A stretch of 64,000 nt of DNA from Sporothrix humicola. Its lineage: Eukaryota; Ascomycota; Sordariomycetes; Ophiostomatales; Ophiostomataceae. Position numbers and translations under genes: made by a program. Location of the stretch: positions 16,089 through 80,088 of the forward strand of contig WNYE01000128.1 of NCBI GenBank assembly GCA_021396245.1, given 5' to 3'. Of this stretch, positions 1 through 13,840 are shown piece after piece (within the stretch, counting starts at the first letter, position 1; every line of letters starts with the position of its first letter). The notes under the pieces were generated by a model. It worked only from the letters and a program-made list of their open reading frames with translations, had not been told where the DNA came from and ran no database searches.

Positions 1-1597
1 CCGCTTTAGCCGCGTGTCAGGTCCACTATAAAGAAACCTGGCGGTAGTTGAACCATGTGGGCTGGTTGGTCCTCGCTGGGCTTTCTTTCCTTCTTTATGC
101 TTTGCTTTTACTGCTGCTTTTTGTTCTGTTCTATTCCCCCTCTCCACCTCCCTCGATTACGCGTGGGGAAGTGGTGCGATGCTTTTGTTGTCTGTTGCTG
201 CTTAGCGATTAATGCTCGCTTGAGAGGCTTCCGATGGCAAGGGTTCTGACTTTCTTGTCCTTTATGCAATTCTGTTTGCTTTTCGGTGTTTTGGGATAGG
301 AAAGGGATTCACACTCTTTGGGGAACTTTGTTTTGTGAAATCTTGTATTGGGAATGGGAACACCATAAGAAGTGGAAAAGGGATCGTGGGCCAATTGAGG
401 AGGGCAAGCCAGCCTACTCTTCTTTGATTCATCAGTCTACTTGCTGCTTGCATACTTTGGCATTGTTCCATGGCGTTTGTGGCGTTCAACCAGGGGCACT
501 TACTGGTTGCTTTGCTTGATATTTTTTAAAGTAAACACTCTTTTATTCTCACTTGTATTCACGTTACAAGTATTTAATATATGCGATTCAAACAATTCTA
601 TGAGCTTGTCATTTACAGCGAGATGTCCAAACACAAAATCGATCCGGTGATGGAATTTGACGCCATCGAGGCTCCTGAGATGCTCCAGTAATGCCCCTTT
701 GATGTTTCTTGATGAATTCTTGATGGATGGTGATGTTTTGCGATGCTCTCCATCTTTTTGGAGACAATTTCTTGACGGAACATCACTGTCAAACAAATAG
801 TTTCAGTCTTGTTCCTGGATGGATGCCTCAAATCAAAATTGGTGCGTGTCTGGCACCTGCCGTCTAAAATCATGATAATACACACCCCCTCCTGAGTAAT
901 GCTTAAAGAGGTATGTATCCAGTGCCAAAGGCATCATGTATACGCCAAATTTTGGTAGGCGCATCTAGTGTCAGGTACTGGGTTGGCTCTCGAGTAATCT
1001 TTTTGTTTACTATAAAAAAAAGTTGGAGATCTCTGGGAAAACAGGTTCATAACTGTGTAAAGCTCAAAAAAAAGTGTGTTTCTGTCGATAAATCTAGATG
1101 CTTTCACGATAATTTTTGGTTAATTGATAGAGGGGGGCTTCTTTGTGGACAAAGACGGTCCAGTAGCGTCCAGAGGGCCCCACCCCGCCAAGAGAGAAAG
1201 AGAGGCTGGCTTGCAAAGGATGGGACCCCGAAATGAACGCAGGTCTTTTGGTAATTGTTTCTTCGTTTTTGCGAAAAAGAGAAGGGCCATCCGTGTCTCC
1301 CCGAACAACGGTTGGCCTCATCGCCTCGTTACATCTTCTTCGGGTGGCCGGCAGAGCTTTTTCTTTTTCTTTTTCAAAAGACGCGGCGACGTCGTCATCA
1401 GTGACTTCATTGCCTTCTTCTTCCCTCAAGGCTTCTATCCTTGATTTAACCGTTTGGGGCACTGTCTATCTGACTCTATAACATCCTATGACTCTGAAAT
1501 GGAGAGAAGCTTCCTTGTGGTGTGCCTAGCTTGCGTGTTGTGATGTTTGGCGCGTGTCTCGACAATTGGGTTTGATAATTGTAGGGCGGTCACGGCC

Positions 1598-1619
1598 AAA
1601 AAAAAAAAAAAAAAAAAAA
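1598..1619 (+). repeat. Poly(A) run, 22 nt
   Basis: An uninterrupted run of 22 A lies in the left gene desert. No target-site duplication or element body was recognised beside it, so it is treated as a mononucleotide microsatellite and not as a retroelement tail. Confidence 0.9.
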
Positions 1620-4293
1620 GCACCAAAAAAATTGAACGACATGATTGGAGAAAGGCCGGACTGAAGAGACCACCGCCTACGGGAGATGCGCCCGTCGATT
1701 CTCCCAGATGAGGGGAAAGAGCACTTTACAGGACGCCGGCCAGACAAGGTCAGTTTTAGGGCAAAAGTGCAAGCGAAGAGACGAAGAAAGATAGCGGTAG
1801 ATCGGAGGGGGTATTCGCTCGTCAAGCCTGCAAATCTGCAGTAAGTAGGCAGTTTGTAGAGCACTGTGTACAGCACCGCCAGCCAAATCCACTAGGAAGC
1901 ACCGGGGCACACAATAATGCCTGCAGCAGATCTTTGCGGGGGGCATGAAGATATCGACGAGTGTCTTTGACGCGATATCCTGCGCGGCGACTTTGCACTA
2001 AAAGGAGATTTGTTTTAAGTTATCTAAAAAAAAATAAGTTTTTCATGTGCGTCAGGACTGGCAAAATAGGTCAAAGAATTAATACCACCAACCGCTAGGG
2101 GCCTTGATGCAATCCTCGATCGCAGTTGGGAGTCGTATGGCTCGCATCAGAAAATGTGAGATGCGAGGTGATTGGCCTTGAGGTGTGAAAAGAGAAAAAG
2201 AAGCAAAGGTGTAAAAGTGTAACGACGCAAGGATGGACGTTGTAAAGGTGGAATGTATCCATTGTATGGGGATTTGGCGGCGCGGGTACCTGCAGAGAGA
2301 GGCGCAAAGTAACACGACAAAATGGGAAGAGTGTGAGGAGGTGAGGTTGAGGGTGGGTAAGGCACAAGAGAGAAAAGAGAGGAGCACGCCCACCCTTTTT
2401 ACACGTGATTGGTCGGTATCTCTTGCTCTTCCTGGTCTTGGGTGCTCTTCACCAGATTCCTGGGCCCACTTAACCGATCGACGCTAGCGCGGTCTCCACC
2501 GCCCCTCCCCTCCATCTCGAGAGGGTTGTCCAGGCTCAAAGAAGACTCGCGCTGCGATTGAGGACGCTGCGAACTGCGAACTGCGACGTGCGACTTTGCG
2601 AGTTGCGACCATCATCTTGACGTCTGCTGTTTTTTTCTTTGTTTGCGGCTGCGCATCGATGGCCCCACTCTGGCAAGCCTCTGGGCAATGTCTTGAAGGT
2701 GTGGTCGCTCCTTCTCCCTTTGCGGCTCCCAGCACCTCCTTCCCCTCCTCATTCTCCCTCTCTCGTCTTTCTTCAACAGTTGCAGGGACCGGTCGAGCCA
2801 GTATCCGGCCTGATCGCTCTTTCCTTTTACGATTTGCCCCTTTCTAGCCGTTCCTGCCCCTCCTCTAGAGCTCTTTTTTATCTCACCAGTCTTCTTTATC
2901 GTTCTTTATCGTCTGAGACAAGTGTCTCAGTGGATAAAGAGAGGAAAAGAGCGCACACAATGAAGAGTCAATGACGGCAATAAGAGCTCAATGCAAAGAA
3001 AAGAGAGAAAAAGAAAGCAAAAAGCAATAGCAATGCGCTGCCAGAACCCATTGTGCGCCGAAAAGGGCAACGAAACGCGCTGGCCAGTCGTTCCTTCCCT
3101 TTTGTTCGCCCATCGTTGGCACCGTTGATTCCGGCGATTTACCTGTTTCACCTTGATTTTCGTTGATCTTTTTTTCCAAGCTTTTTGTGTCTCCGTCTTT
3201 TGTCTTTTGTTTTTGGTCTTTTGTCTTTTGTACCTGCAGTGTCTCAGTGCCACTGTTGTCTCTGATGCATTCGGAAGACGTCGTTGACAGCTCTCTCTTT
3301 TCATCAACTCTGCGCACGGTTCAGGTGGTCCCTGCAGCGAAGGCGAAAGTGGGTAATTCTTGTCGGTAGTTTTCTCTTGGCGGGCGGAAAGAACGACGGG
3401 GGCAGGGAAAGGGAAGGAAAGAGACGAACAGGGAAAGCACAGACGGTCTCCACCCAGGATCCTGGTCGGACCAATCACATGCGGCAAACCGACTTACACC
3501 CAAAAGCCCAAGAGAGGAGACAACAACCAACATCAACACCAAGGGATGGAAAAGAGAGTTGACACCTTCAACAGAACGTCGGGACCACAAACAAGGAAAG
3601 CGAGCAGGCTCCAACAGGATTCAAAAACAACAAGACAAAGAGACTACGGAACAACAGAAGACAGCAGAACAAACAAACAACAGACACAACAGACACCCCC
3701 ACTCGGACCCGACACCGAGGCAGTGGAGAACGACAAACACAGGGCTGGTAAACGACTCCCAACAACGAAGAAACAACAGATAACCAAAACGACAAAAAAG
3801 AGGACGGTGCAGCTTGGCTCGTCTGTTGGGACCAGGATGCAGCTTGTAACGTAGAGTGAGAGCAAAAAGTGTGTGTGAATGGCTCGAATCAAGGGTCCTC
3901 TGGACAAAATGAAGAAAAAAAAGTATGAGCTAACGATTTGGAGGCGCAACAAGAAGGCGAAGCCAAGAAAACAAAGAAATAGCCAAGGATACGCGTATAT
4001 TGAAAGGTTGCGACATGGAGACATCGTTCGATTGAGGAGACCACGTGGGCAATAATAACTGAAAATAAACAAAATTTAGAAGAGAATGTTTCAAGAATCA
4101 CCCGACAATGTCTTGATTTCTTTCACGTTGTTCCTGATCGAAAGGTTTTCTCGTTTATTTTCTTGTCGTTTTTTTTTCTTTTCCCTTTGGGGGGGCTCGT
4201 GTCATATTCAATAGTATCACGGCGCGACCGTAAAACGTATGAGCGAGTCTGTTGATTTGTTGCCATGTTTCGTTTTCTTTCTTTTTCTTTTCG

Positions 4294-4352
4294 TTTTCTT
4301 TTTTTTTCTTTTCTTTTTCTTTTCTTTTCTTTTTCTTTTTCTTTTCTCTTCT
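4294..4352 (+). repeat. Pure polypyrimidine tract, 59 nt
   Basis: This stretch contains only C and T, built from irregular CTTTT and CTTTTT units, and extends leftward (from about 4268) with two G interruptions. Such homopurine/homopyrimidine tracts are typical of fungal promoters and 5' leaders and can form triplex DNA. No gene start was recognised beside it. Confidence 0.85.
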
Positions 4353-7300
4353 GGCCATGCGGGCATTCCTCGTATCTATCCCTCGTTTCGTTTCGTTCTG
4401 TTTCGACTACGTTTCGTTTCACATACATGCGTGCACCTCTCGGTCCCGACATGTTCTCCCTTAGGTTTACAAATTCGCAATCCTTCACCTTGAATGTTCA
4501 CCTTATTGTCGTTTTATGTCCCTTTTTCCTCATTTCAGCCTCCTAACCTTGTCGGGTTATCCGTAGGACATCATCGGCTCGTCAAGGGATCGAAATGGAC
4601 AAAAAAAAACGAAGAGACGATATCAACGATAAGACATCACAGAAAGAAACGATGAGAAGATCAAGAAAATTAAGAGGAAAAAAGCTAAAGTAAACTACGA
4701 TCGAAACGATCACCACCAATGGTTCGATCTAGATCGTGGCGGTTGGAGGGGACCGTATCGGCGAGAGCGGCTGAAGGAAGAAGGTGTCTTTACGAGCTGT
4801 GGCTTGGAATGGGTGCCCGCAGGACTGTAGAGGTAGGTTGTGTGCTCGACTTTTCACATTTGATCGCTTAAAAAGACAGCCCCTTGTCGATAGATCAGGA
4901 AGAGGAGAGACCGTACAAGCCACCAAAAACTAAGACTGCTAAGACAACTAACACGAAAGGGAGGGTTTAGTTGTTTGCGGTGGTTGCGGTGGTTGCGACC
5001 GCCCTGTGGAGCACTGCAAACTGCCCTATAACCTTGCGAGCCTGCCCACCCTGCCCACCCTCTTCCGCTAAAGACTACTGTAAACAGCAGTAGATGGAAG
5101 CCACCACGGCCGCTTCAGGATACCAGTTCATGCCACTTGGATGCTTCAGGTTCGTTGGCTCGTAGTGCTCTGTTTTCTTCTCCTCTTTGATAGAGTTCTC
5201 GGCTAAACACGTGAGAAAGGCCGCCGCTATCGAAGAATACAGACAAGACTCGTTGATATGGCGAGACATGACCATGTTTGGGGCTCTCGGGGCTGTATTG
5301 AGTGGTCACCAGAGCATATTTTCAGAGCGATATTTTTTGCCGGTGAAGACACACGGACTGGCCTAGGATTTAATCTTTAGGATTTAAGAAATGCTGCTTG
5401 TGGTTTTGAGGCTTTGGGGCTTGATGCTTGAGGGGGCGTGGTTAGGCTCGCCTTGGCCGTAGTCCCTGGGCCATTCCACTCCAGCCAGTCTTGTAAATTT
5501 ATGTCCATCTTAGTAGTCTCTCTCTATCAGTCCTTTTCCCCCGGCTTCTTGTGCGACAACACCTTCTCTTTTGCACGTGGGCTGGCCAAGAAAGAGGGGA
5601 AGACGACAAGACGTGCCGAGAGTTGCGTTGCTATTGCTCGAGTGTTGATAGGTTGAAAAGTGTCACAGGTGATGATTTCTGTGCAATATTCCCTTCGTTC
5701 TTTATTCTCGTGTCTCGGATTTCTGCGGTTTGAATTCAGTATTTCCGCTACTGCAACTCGGTAGTTTTGACACGACTTCACCGACCTGCCATATTGAGCA
5801 TTCTGTCCTGAGGATCTTCATGCACCTCTATGGATCGTCGACCAAAAGAACAAAAGGACTGGTGACATAATTAGAGGATAGAATACATGCCAGAAATGGG
5901 TGAGAAGGTTAAGAGTTCAGCAAAAGCAGTAGACCAGAGCACTCACAAGCACGCAATCGACGGCATCTTCCGTTGATTTTCGCTGCAATGCAGGAAGATG
6001 GAGTCAATGGAGTGAATTGATGGAGAAAACCAGACGACAAGGGCAAGGACGTGCATTCTTCTGACCTCGTATTGAGCAGCCAAACAACGCTCTCTACCAA
6101 AGCCGAGTTGATAATTATTCTTAATAAATCAAGTCTTGGATCATGATTCTTGCCTTATCTGTTAAATCTGGCCGCCTGACGTCCAACAATCGGTGCGAAT
6201 ACACTCGATAAGCCTTGCTTTTGTCCATTTCTCACCTCTGTAGCTATGCCTCTCACCTTGGGCTTGAGCACATTGCCCACCTTGTTGCTTCAGCTTGCTT
6301 TTGCCATCTTCTGCTACCTTCTGTTTTTCTTTTTCCTCTTGGCCCCTGTTTGTTGCCTCGCTCATCGTTTTCCTGGAAAATCACAGTTTATCAACCTATC
6401 GATCTTGATATCTAAACATTTACAGCCACAAATGGCAATATCTGTCGGGGCGCACCACTATCTGTTGCTTCTATGTTGAAAACGTGAATAGAAAGCAGAA
6501 GAATAAGGCGGGAAGATAAACACAGAGGCGAGATAGTTAGGCCACAACTGAAATTGAAGCCCTATGAGGCGATAAGGTGTTTAAACCATCGCATCTCGCT
6601 ATTGTGCCTCGACTATTGAAGCTATGGCAGCACCGAACGCCTTTTCTCCAGTGCAGCCGCACACCAAAACCAATAACTCCTACTTGGCGATAAGAGGGTT
6701 GAATTTAAGAGTTACAGGGCTCTCCAGAATGTCACGGGACATATTTTCTGTGAGAAACAGCTATCCCCTCTGATCTCTATTATCCACCGTGTGCCCATAG
6801 ATGTGCTGCTAGGTGTACTAGATCGACGATGTACTGCGCTAATTGGGTGTACAAAGGCGGCCTGCCTTGGCCCAGGGCTGCTGCAGACCACCTTTAGGGC
6901 AGCCCAGCGCACTAACACCGCTCGCACTTGCTATAGCACCACAGACCTGCGGGCACAGCGGGCGCCGGTTCCTGCGCCGGCCCAAAGCGGGCGAGGCGGG
7001 GGAAGAACGGACCCTGACGCCGGCACGGTTACCCTTGGACGGTTCCTCCAAGTGCCTTTTTAGCTTCCACTGCCTCCCTTCTTCCTTGGCCCAATTTTGC
7101 CCCCATGGCCTTTTTTTTTCGCCTGCCTTCCCCTCTCCTCTCCTCTTTTCTTCCCTTCTTCCCCTTTCAAAGACAGTCACACCTGTCGATGTGGCTGGGC
7201 GATAAGGGGAGACCACCAATAAAAGAGGAGACGAAGTCTAGACTCTTTCACCTCGCTGTGGAGGGAGGGAGAGCACACCGGCTACGGCTGGAGCCAAATG

Positions 7301-7379
7301 GAGCCATAGGGACTCGCTTGGGCCCACAAACGGAAGTCGTCGGCCTCGTCTATTGGACAACGACCAGCGGCGACGCCGC

Positions 7380-7422
7380 CGTAGCTGTTCCTCCGTAGCT
7401 GTTCCTCCGTAGCTGTTCCCTC
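7380..7422 (+). repeat. Tandem repeat, 14-nt unit x3
   Basis: Three consecutive copies of CGTAGCTGTTCCTC are present; the last carries one extra C. No coding frame can be assigned to the repeat. Confidence 0.9.
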
Positions 7423-8205
7423 AGTGGAGAACCCCAGACAGACAAAAGACTCGAAAGAGAACACTTTCAGCTGGGGACGACCTGTGGTGGAGAACGGCGT
7501 GGCCGACCTGATGAGCAGACTTCCGCGGTAGGGACCGTTGCACTGAGGTGGAAAGTGAGGTGGAAAAATGAGGGATCCCACACTATTGCGCCCCATAGAG
7601 CTTGCTGCCTTGATTTTTTATTATGCCATTCTTAAAAATCAAACGTCCACCTTTGACTGCTTCTCGGCCCTATCGACGACGATGGCGAACCTGGAGAACC
7701 TGAATGGCCTCATAGGGCCAGAAACACGCAAAAAACAAGCAAAATATGGCGACGGTGACAGGCCGTCAATGGTGACAGTGACAGCCAGTCACCGTCTTCC
7801 ATCCTGACAGTTCTTCGACTTTGAGCTCATTCTCGGCAAGACTATGATTTCTACTATCTTGAAGGGCTCGTGTTACTCTTTTTCTTCATTATTGTTTACC
7901 AGACGTATCTTATGTTTTTCGACTTATATAAATGTCCTCGTCTTGGCATCTTCTTTGTTCCATGCTTGATTCTGAGTATGGATGTCTCCCAGATACATGG
8001 AGAATGTCTCGGTGAAATTCCAGAAGGAGAGAATGTCAACATTGATTATCAACATTGACAGTTCGTTGAAGCCCAAAGTGACACCATTGTCCATCGTTGC
8101 TGGCCGTTGGTGACGGAAGTCGTCCATCGCCACATCCAGTCCCTTTACCAAGTGGCCTGCCAAGAATGCCGAGCCTCCACCGAGTGTATTCCGTTGCTGC
8201 CAAAG

Positions 8206-8226
8206 TTAACCAAAAATTTTGGTTAA
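8206..8226. repeat. Near-perfect palindrome, 10-bp arms
   Basis: TTAACCAAAA and its exact reverse complement TTTTGGTTAA are separated by one A. With no loop to speak of it is more likely a symmetrical protein-binding site or chance AT-rich palindrome than a stem-loop. No neighbouring gene is recognised. Confidence 0.8.
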
Positions 8227-10568
8227 ATTTGCATGAAAAAATTGGTGAAAAGATTTTCAATGTAAACAACAGCCATGTCAACCGAGGATATTCCTTCATC
8301 TTGAGTGATGTGTGACGTTCATGTGAACTGATGTAATAATTTGTTGAATTTACCCTGATTGCGTCAAGACATCTCCAAACATCGGCCGTTTTATTCTCGC
8401 CACATTGTGTTCCGTATTGTTGTCGTGCCTTTATTGTCTTATGTAAAATTATGTAAACACACCTTCACAGCCATCATCGTATGTTGAGCAAGGCGGAAAG
8501 GTCTAGATTACTGGAACACACGGATGGGCCTCTTATCCTCTGCTTTTGTCCACTTTGCACACGTGCCCTCTCAACAAAGACCAAAAGATCAGCATCCCCG
8601 GATACGAAGGTGGACAGACACGAGCACGGTAGGAAGAGACAAGAAAAGAGGATATCGCTGGGCGTAAAAGTGATGATAAAAGAGGAGACAAGAGGAGACT
8701 GAAAAGCGGTAACAAAAAGTACCTGCTCCTATTGCTCATATACAGCATCGTCGATCACCCAACCCACATTCACCGACATCCGAGGCGTCTAAACAACATT
8801 AGACGGGGATGCTATATCTGGCCATTCCGACAAATACGCCGAAAAAAGAAAAGAAAAAAAAAAGGCAGGAAAAGGGGGTCTATACAAAATGAAAAAGAGA
8901 AAGAAATCAATATAGACGATGGAAGGTGAGCAATTTACAGATGATGTATGAACAGATGGAGACATTGTTGATATGGAGATATTCAATGTCGGAAATGCAC
9001 AACATGGTGCTCCTTTAAACGGAGAGTACATTATCCAACTTCTTTTGGCTGTGAAGTTTCGTTATTGTCAACTGTCTGTATGCTAGCTGAGCCTTCTGGC
9101 CAACCAGTCGCGTCTTTGCATCACTCTCCAAGATACTTGTTATCTTAAATCGGCCCAATCAGAACTGCCAATTCCAACGTCTAGATCAACACCCAAGAAC
9201 CCAAGAACCAACAGTAGCAGTCCATCCAGGTCCTATCATGCCAAAGTGCTGTCGAAGCTGGGCATCTACAACATTTGCATCTGAGATTGCAAGAGATAGA
9301 AGACGCCGTTTACAGGTCATTTCGGTCAAGACAGGATGGAGATTATTGCATGCCAAGATAACGATTATCATTTCCTGCTTTTGCATGAAAGAAATGAAGA
9401 GGAAAAACACGACCAAAAGGGAATTAAAAATAAAGAAGGACCGTGGAGGGAATGGGAGACGCGGGAGACAAGATGAAGACGAAAAAGAGGGAAGAGAGAG
9501 TAGTCGACAGTAGGCAGTAGAAGAAGTAACAAAAGTACAGGACAGCGTCGGAGAAGACAGGCATAGCACAAGTCCGATAATCTACGGCCGAAGTCGACGG
9601 TCTGCCGTAATTACCCTTGTAGACAAAAATCGACACCACAGACTGCCGATGAACTGCATCAATGTCGATGCATCAAGGATCAATGGATCAACAACAGATC
9701 GAGGCTACTGTACCCTGGGGAGCCTGAGAGTCAAAAAGAGTAAAGAATTCCGGTGCCAACAGCCTTGTGGAGACGGCAGGGGATCACGCCAGAGATCACA
9801 CGCACGATTCGATCTGGATAAACAGGACGAGGAAGAGACAAGAGCAAGACAGACAAAGCCAAAGGGGAAGGTGAAGAAGACGACAAGACAGTAGAATGAA
9901 AGCCAAGACCTCCGTCATTTTCTGTTCCTCAAAAAATCCACAAGGGTCTTCCCTCAGGGTGGTGTCGATGGGCCTCGGCGGACTTTCCGCTGGGCTTGGC
10001 CATCTTGGTCGTCTTGGTGGTGTAGGTGCAAGTGGAGAACGGGAGTTTTGCACGCTTTGGGTAAGGGAAGAAGCAACTGCGGGTAAGAGGGGGGAGGTGA
10101 GAGAGGGAGAGAGGGAGAGGTCAGACAGAGAGAGGTGACCTGCATACCTTGGCGGGCACAACCGTTCCTTATGGGGCAGACGTGCAGATTTACAGGGTAG
10201 ACTGGAGAGTAGACTGAAGAGTAGACTGAAGAATTGGCCGAGAAGTGGAGGTGTATCGACATCTGCCGCAAAGTGGATTGAAGTGGATGCAAAAGTGGAC
10301 TTGAATTACCATACCCTGCCACTCGACAGTTGGACAAAAGCAGCATACGAGACCCATTCGTAGCCGTACGTCGTTGTTGTCGTACAACTATGAGCTGAAG
10401 ATGGCGACAACGACGAGAATAGAGAATGGGGACGCCTACAGAAGTGTCCGTTGTGGATATTGTCGACTCTATCAACTATCACTGAGGAATTGAGTGCCCG
10501 TGCCCGACAGTGCCGACTCCCCACAACAATGGTCCTTTCTAACGATGGTGTCATCTCGACTCTTTCAG

Positions 10569-10595
10569 CTTCAGCTGTCGTTGATACAGCTGAAG
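10569..10595. repeat. Perfect hairpin, 10-bp stem and 7-nt loop
   Basis: CTTCAGCTGT pairs perfectly with ACAGCTGAAG across the loop CGTTGAT. A further CAGCTGTC copy lies about 15 nt downstream, after a short AGACAG tandem. The arms contain the E-box-like core CAGCTG. Confidence 0.85.
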
Positions 10596-12522
10596 ACAGA
10601 AGACAGAAGACAGCTGTCGGTGTCAACGAAAACAAGGCAGGCCGGAAACAAGCATTTGGGGCAAATGTATCTGTCTTAATTTTGACCGAGGCTGAAATTT
10701 AGTTTCGCATCTGCTGCGTAAAATTTTGATTTATCATGATGATGAACACGCTCAAGATTGGTCAATTGGACAGGCCAAGGGGCAATGTACTCTGTAGAGT
10801 TAATGATTGACAGCAACTCCGTAGTAGCAGGTTGATATTTCCTTGATCTTGAACGCCAGCAAAGCGTATGATCTCGGGCTTTAGAACGAGGGGTTCAGGC
10901 ACAGAGGCATCTGGACCTGAACTAGAAGTTGACGCGACTAACATGGGAACGAGAACGAGCAGTTGTGAAGAGACTGAATACGAAAAAAAATCCGAGTGGC
11001 GTCGATTCCCCCGCAAAACCAAAAAGTACTGCACTAATACGTGAATGGGAAAAAGAAGAGAACAGCAGAAGGAGTAAAAGAATAAAACAAATCCACCAAG
11101 CAGATCAAAGAAACCCTCATCCATGGCGGAAAAGGCTCCGCCCATTCTGTGTGTCTTTGTGTCTTTTGACTTCACGTGACTAAGATCTGTGGCTGAGGTC
11201 TGAGAATGGGAAAATCTCGGGATTTATGACCGAGACGGCGAGGCCCTCAGACTCTTTCTTCTCTTTCTTTGCTGTGCCACGAAAACAAACCGTAGCCACA
11301 CCATAGCCTATCGAGGCGTACTTTCTACAAAAAAAAGGTTTTTGGGTTCCGTTTTGATGCCATTCCAGAGGCAAATGGGTCTATTCTAGACGTGAGAGAA
11401 CCCTTTCGAGGCTTTGACTTGATCCACCTTGATCTTATCATGCCTCGTCAGAAATCGTCACATATCGTCCTTGATCGTCTTTGAACGCTGGCGGCCGTCA
11501 AGGTTGTCCCCATCTTGCCATCTTGGCTTCTGGGGAGACCGGTGTAAAAAGACGTCGTAGGGACTCTTTTTCCTAATCCGGACATATCCCGCCTTCGCCT
11601 TCTGCCCACATCCTGTCCACATCCCGCGTTCTTCGACTCTTCTCTGTCACTTCTGGCCCACGATAGCGTGAATGCTACGTTGCCAGTGACACCCTTCACA
11701 GCACTCCGGACCCTTTTGACAGTTGTCTGCCACACAGGTGCGCACCGCCACTGTGGCGGCCTTCGCTCTAGTCTGGCACTTTCTCCTGGCTAACGGTCTA
11801 TTATCTTTCTATTCTTCCTTTAATGGCCTTCTATTTTTTTTCTTTCTGTCTTCAATGGCCTTTTAATGCCTTTTACTTTCTTTCTTCCCAGTTTCTGACG
11901 TTGGCAGCTGGTTTTCGCTTCTCCGGAGACGTCATTTCAGCCAGAGCCAGGGGCGTGCAGTTTACAACTTCACCATTTTCGTGATTAATTCCCTTTTTTT
12001 CTTTCAGGCATCGCCATCTACATCGCTATCCTTGTTTGACAAGTTTGATGGGCCGCCATTTACATCTTTTTTTTCCCTAGTTCCCACAGCTTCTACAGTC
12101 CACCACAGTGCATCATTCTCGTCCACTCGTTTTGTTTTCTTTTGCAGATATTGTCTTTAAATCGACGCCTTCTTACACCTCTTCACTATCCACATCAGTC
12201 TGACCTTGTCTGGCTGGTCCTTTTGTTTTTAGTTCCCATTTTGGCTGTCTATCTTCGCTCTTCCCCGGGTTTCGACGTGACCATCGAGATAGACACATCA
12301 AAGATACGGAGGTAGCCCATGAAGACATGAAGATTACCTCCTAGAGTACCGAGTATGTTTCTACAATAATTGATATGTCTGTTGGAGCAAAAAGGGCAAT
12401 TGAAACGAATTAGACAATCAAAATGTCCCAGAAACAAGGACTCGGAGACACTGAAACCCTATAATAGAAAACGAACTCAGCCAACGAACATAACCAACAG
12501 ACAACGCCAGGTACCCGTCATT

Positions 12523-12567
12523 GTTTTCATGTGTTTTTCATGTGTTTTTCATGTGTTTTTCATGTGT
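12523..12567 (+). repeat. Tandem repeat, 11-nt unit x4
   Basis: About four copies of the unit GTTTTTCATGT lie in tandem, the first being one T short. The frames through it encode only Phe/Met/Cys/Val repeats and are not taken as genes. Confidence 0.9.
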
Positions 12568-13240
12568 CCTTGGGATGTTATTTTGTGTGTCTTGTTGGTT
12601 GTTGTTGTCAAGTTCGCTCATCATTCTGCCCCTTTCCATCCCTGAATTTCGGCGACATTCCGCATTCCGCTGTTCTCGGGCGCTCTCGCCGCTATATTCC
12701 ACGTCGCCAGTTTGTTGCTTCTGTTTTCGGGACGCCGGACCTCTTTGGCCTGTCTGGTCGCTCTATGGCCTATCTTTGGTCTGTCTTTTACCTCTCTTTG
12801 TCCTATCAACTTCTCTCTCCTGTGTTCCTCGCCTTCTTGGCCTTCCAGAAAGTCCTTTTGCGTGTCTCCGGCCCCCTGGGGCCTTGATCGGTCTCTGTTC
12901 GTCTCTGTTTGCCCTGGATTGGGGCCGGAAAGTGAGCAGATGGACTATCCCGGGACAACGCGAAAAAAGCACGGCCGCAAAATGGTGCCAACATCTTAGC
13001 TGGAGGCGAGGGTGTGTGGTTTATGATACTGTGAGAATAGCAAGACACGAAATACTCGAAATATCACGCGAACATTCAGGGCAAGGGATACAGGGATAAC
13101 TAGAATGATGAATCTATGTCAAAAGATGCACCAGAAGATGGCCAGAAGATATCCTAGAAGAGGCACCAGGAGGTTAACAGAAACATTATGCGACGCCAGA
13201 GACGACATCGAGCCAACAGCAGCACCAGCAAGACATCGGA

Positions 13241-13285
13241 GATGCACCAGTGATGCACCAGAAATTGCACCAGAAAATGCACCAG
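13241..13285 (+). repeat. Degenerate tandem repeat around GCACCAG
   Basis: Four units of 10-12 nt ending in TGCACCAG follow one another, and further dispersed GCACCAG copies occur from about 13128 to 13228. The 78-codon frame across the block is probably a by-product of the repeat. Confidence 0.8.
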
Positions 13286-13840
13286 GAAATACGCTGGAAC
13301 GGCAGTTGTTGGAGATGATCAGATCACGTGTTTTCCTCTGAGTTTCCGCATTTCCGTTCAACGACGTCTCTATTGTTTATGCGTTTTAATTGACTGCATT
13401 GTAAAGAGCACACAAACCTCGGTTTCATGGGATAAATTTTGCTTATCGATGCAGTTCTTTGTTCTCGTCAAAGACGTGCAATGATCAACATCAACAATTG
13501 CCTGCTTGAGAGTTGCAGTGTAAGTGAAGTGGAAGTATGAGGAAAGAGGAAATACGCTGATACTCTGTAAAGTGGAAGAACACCCACTGCCCGCCCGCGC
13601 TTATGCGCCCTAACCTTATTTTCAGTGGACTGGGGTTCGCTGTAGCATAGGGCAGGCGCGCGGCAGATGTGAGCCCCAGCCGCCTGGCCAGGCGAGGCCA
13701 ACCTCACTAAAAGCCATCGGAATTAAGGGGAGTGGGCTGCTGTGGGCACGCTGGAGACTGCCTATGCCTGCCTATATGGGCTGGAGCCAGCGATCACTGG
13801 TGGAGCCCCCGAGAGTTTGTTTACTGGGTCAGGAGACAAC

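Larger units (their letters stand above)
1..13840. other. Gene desert, left flank
   Basis: No convincing protein-coding gene is seen here on either strand. Open frames are short (under about 195 codons) and lie mostly in pyrimidine-rich or purine-rich DNA where stop codons are rare. They lack the GC3-biased codon use of the recognised genes to the right and match no family I know. No tRNA A/B-box pair, 5S rRNA, snRNA or transposase frame was recognised. The stretch holds poly(A), polypyrimidine tracts, short tandem repeats and hairpins listed separately. RTCACGTG E-boxes occur near 2403, 11172 and 13324. A regulatory region, unrecognised ncRNA or a gene with very small exons cannot be excluded. 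Confidence 0.6.

Noticed and set aside
4711..4745. TGGTTCGATCTAG resembling a tRNA B-box
   Set aside because: No A-box, acceptor stem or anticodon arm can be folded around it.
7658..7670. GCTTCTCGGCC, as at the 5' end of U2 snRNA
   Set aside because: The match stops after 11 bases; the branch-site recognition and Sm regions of U2 are absent.
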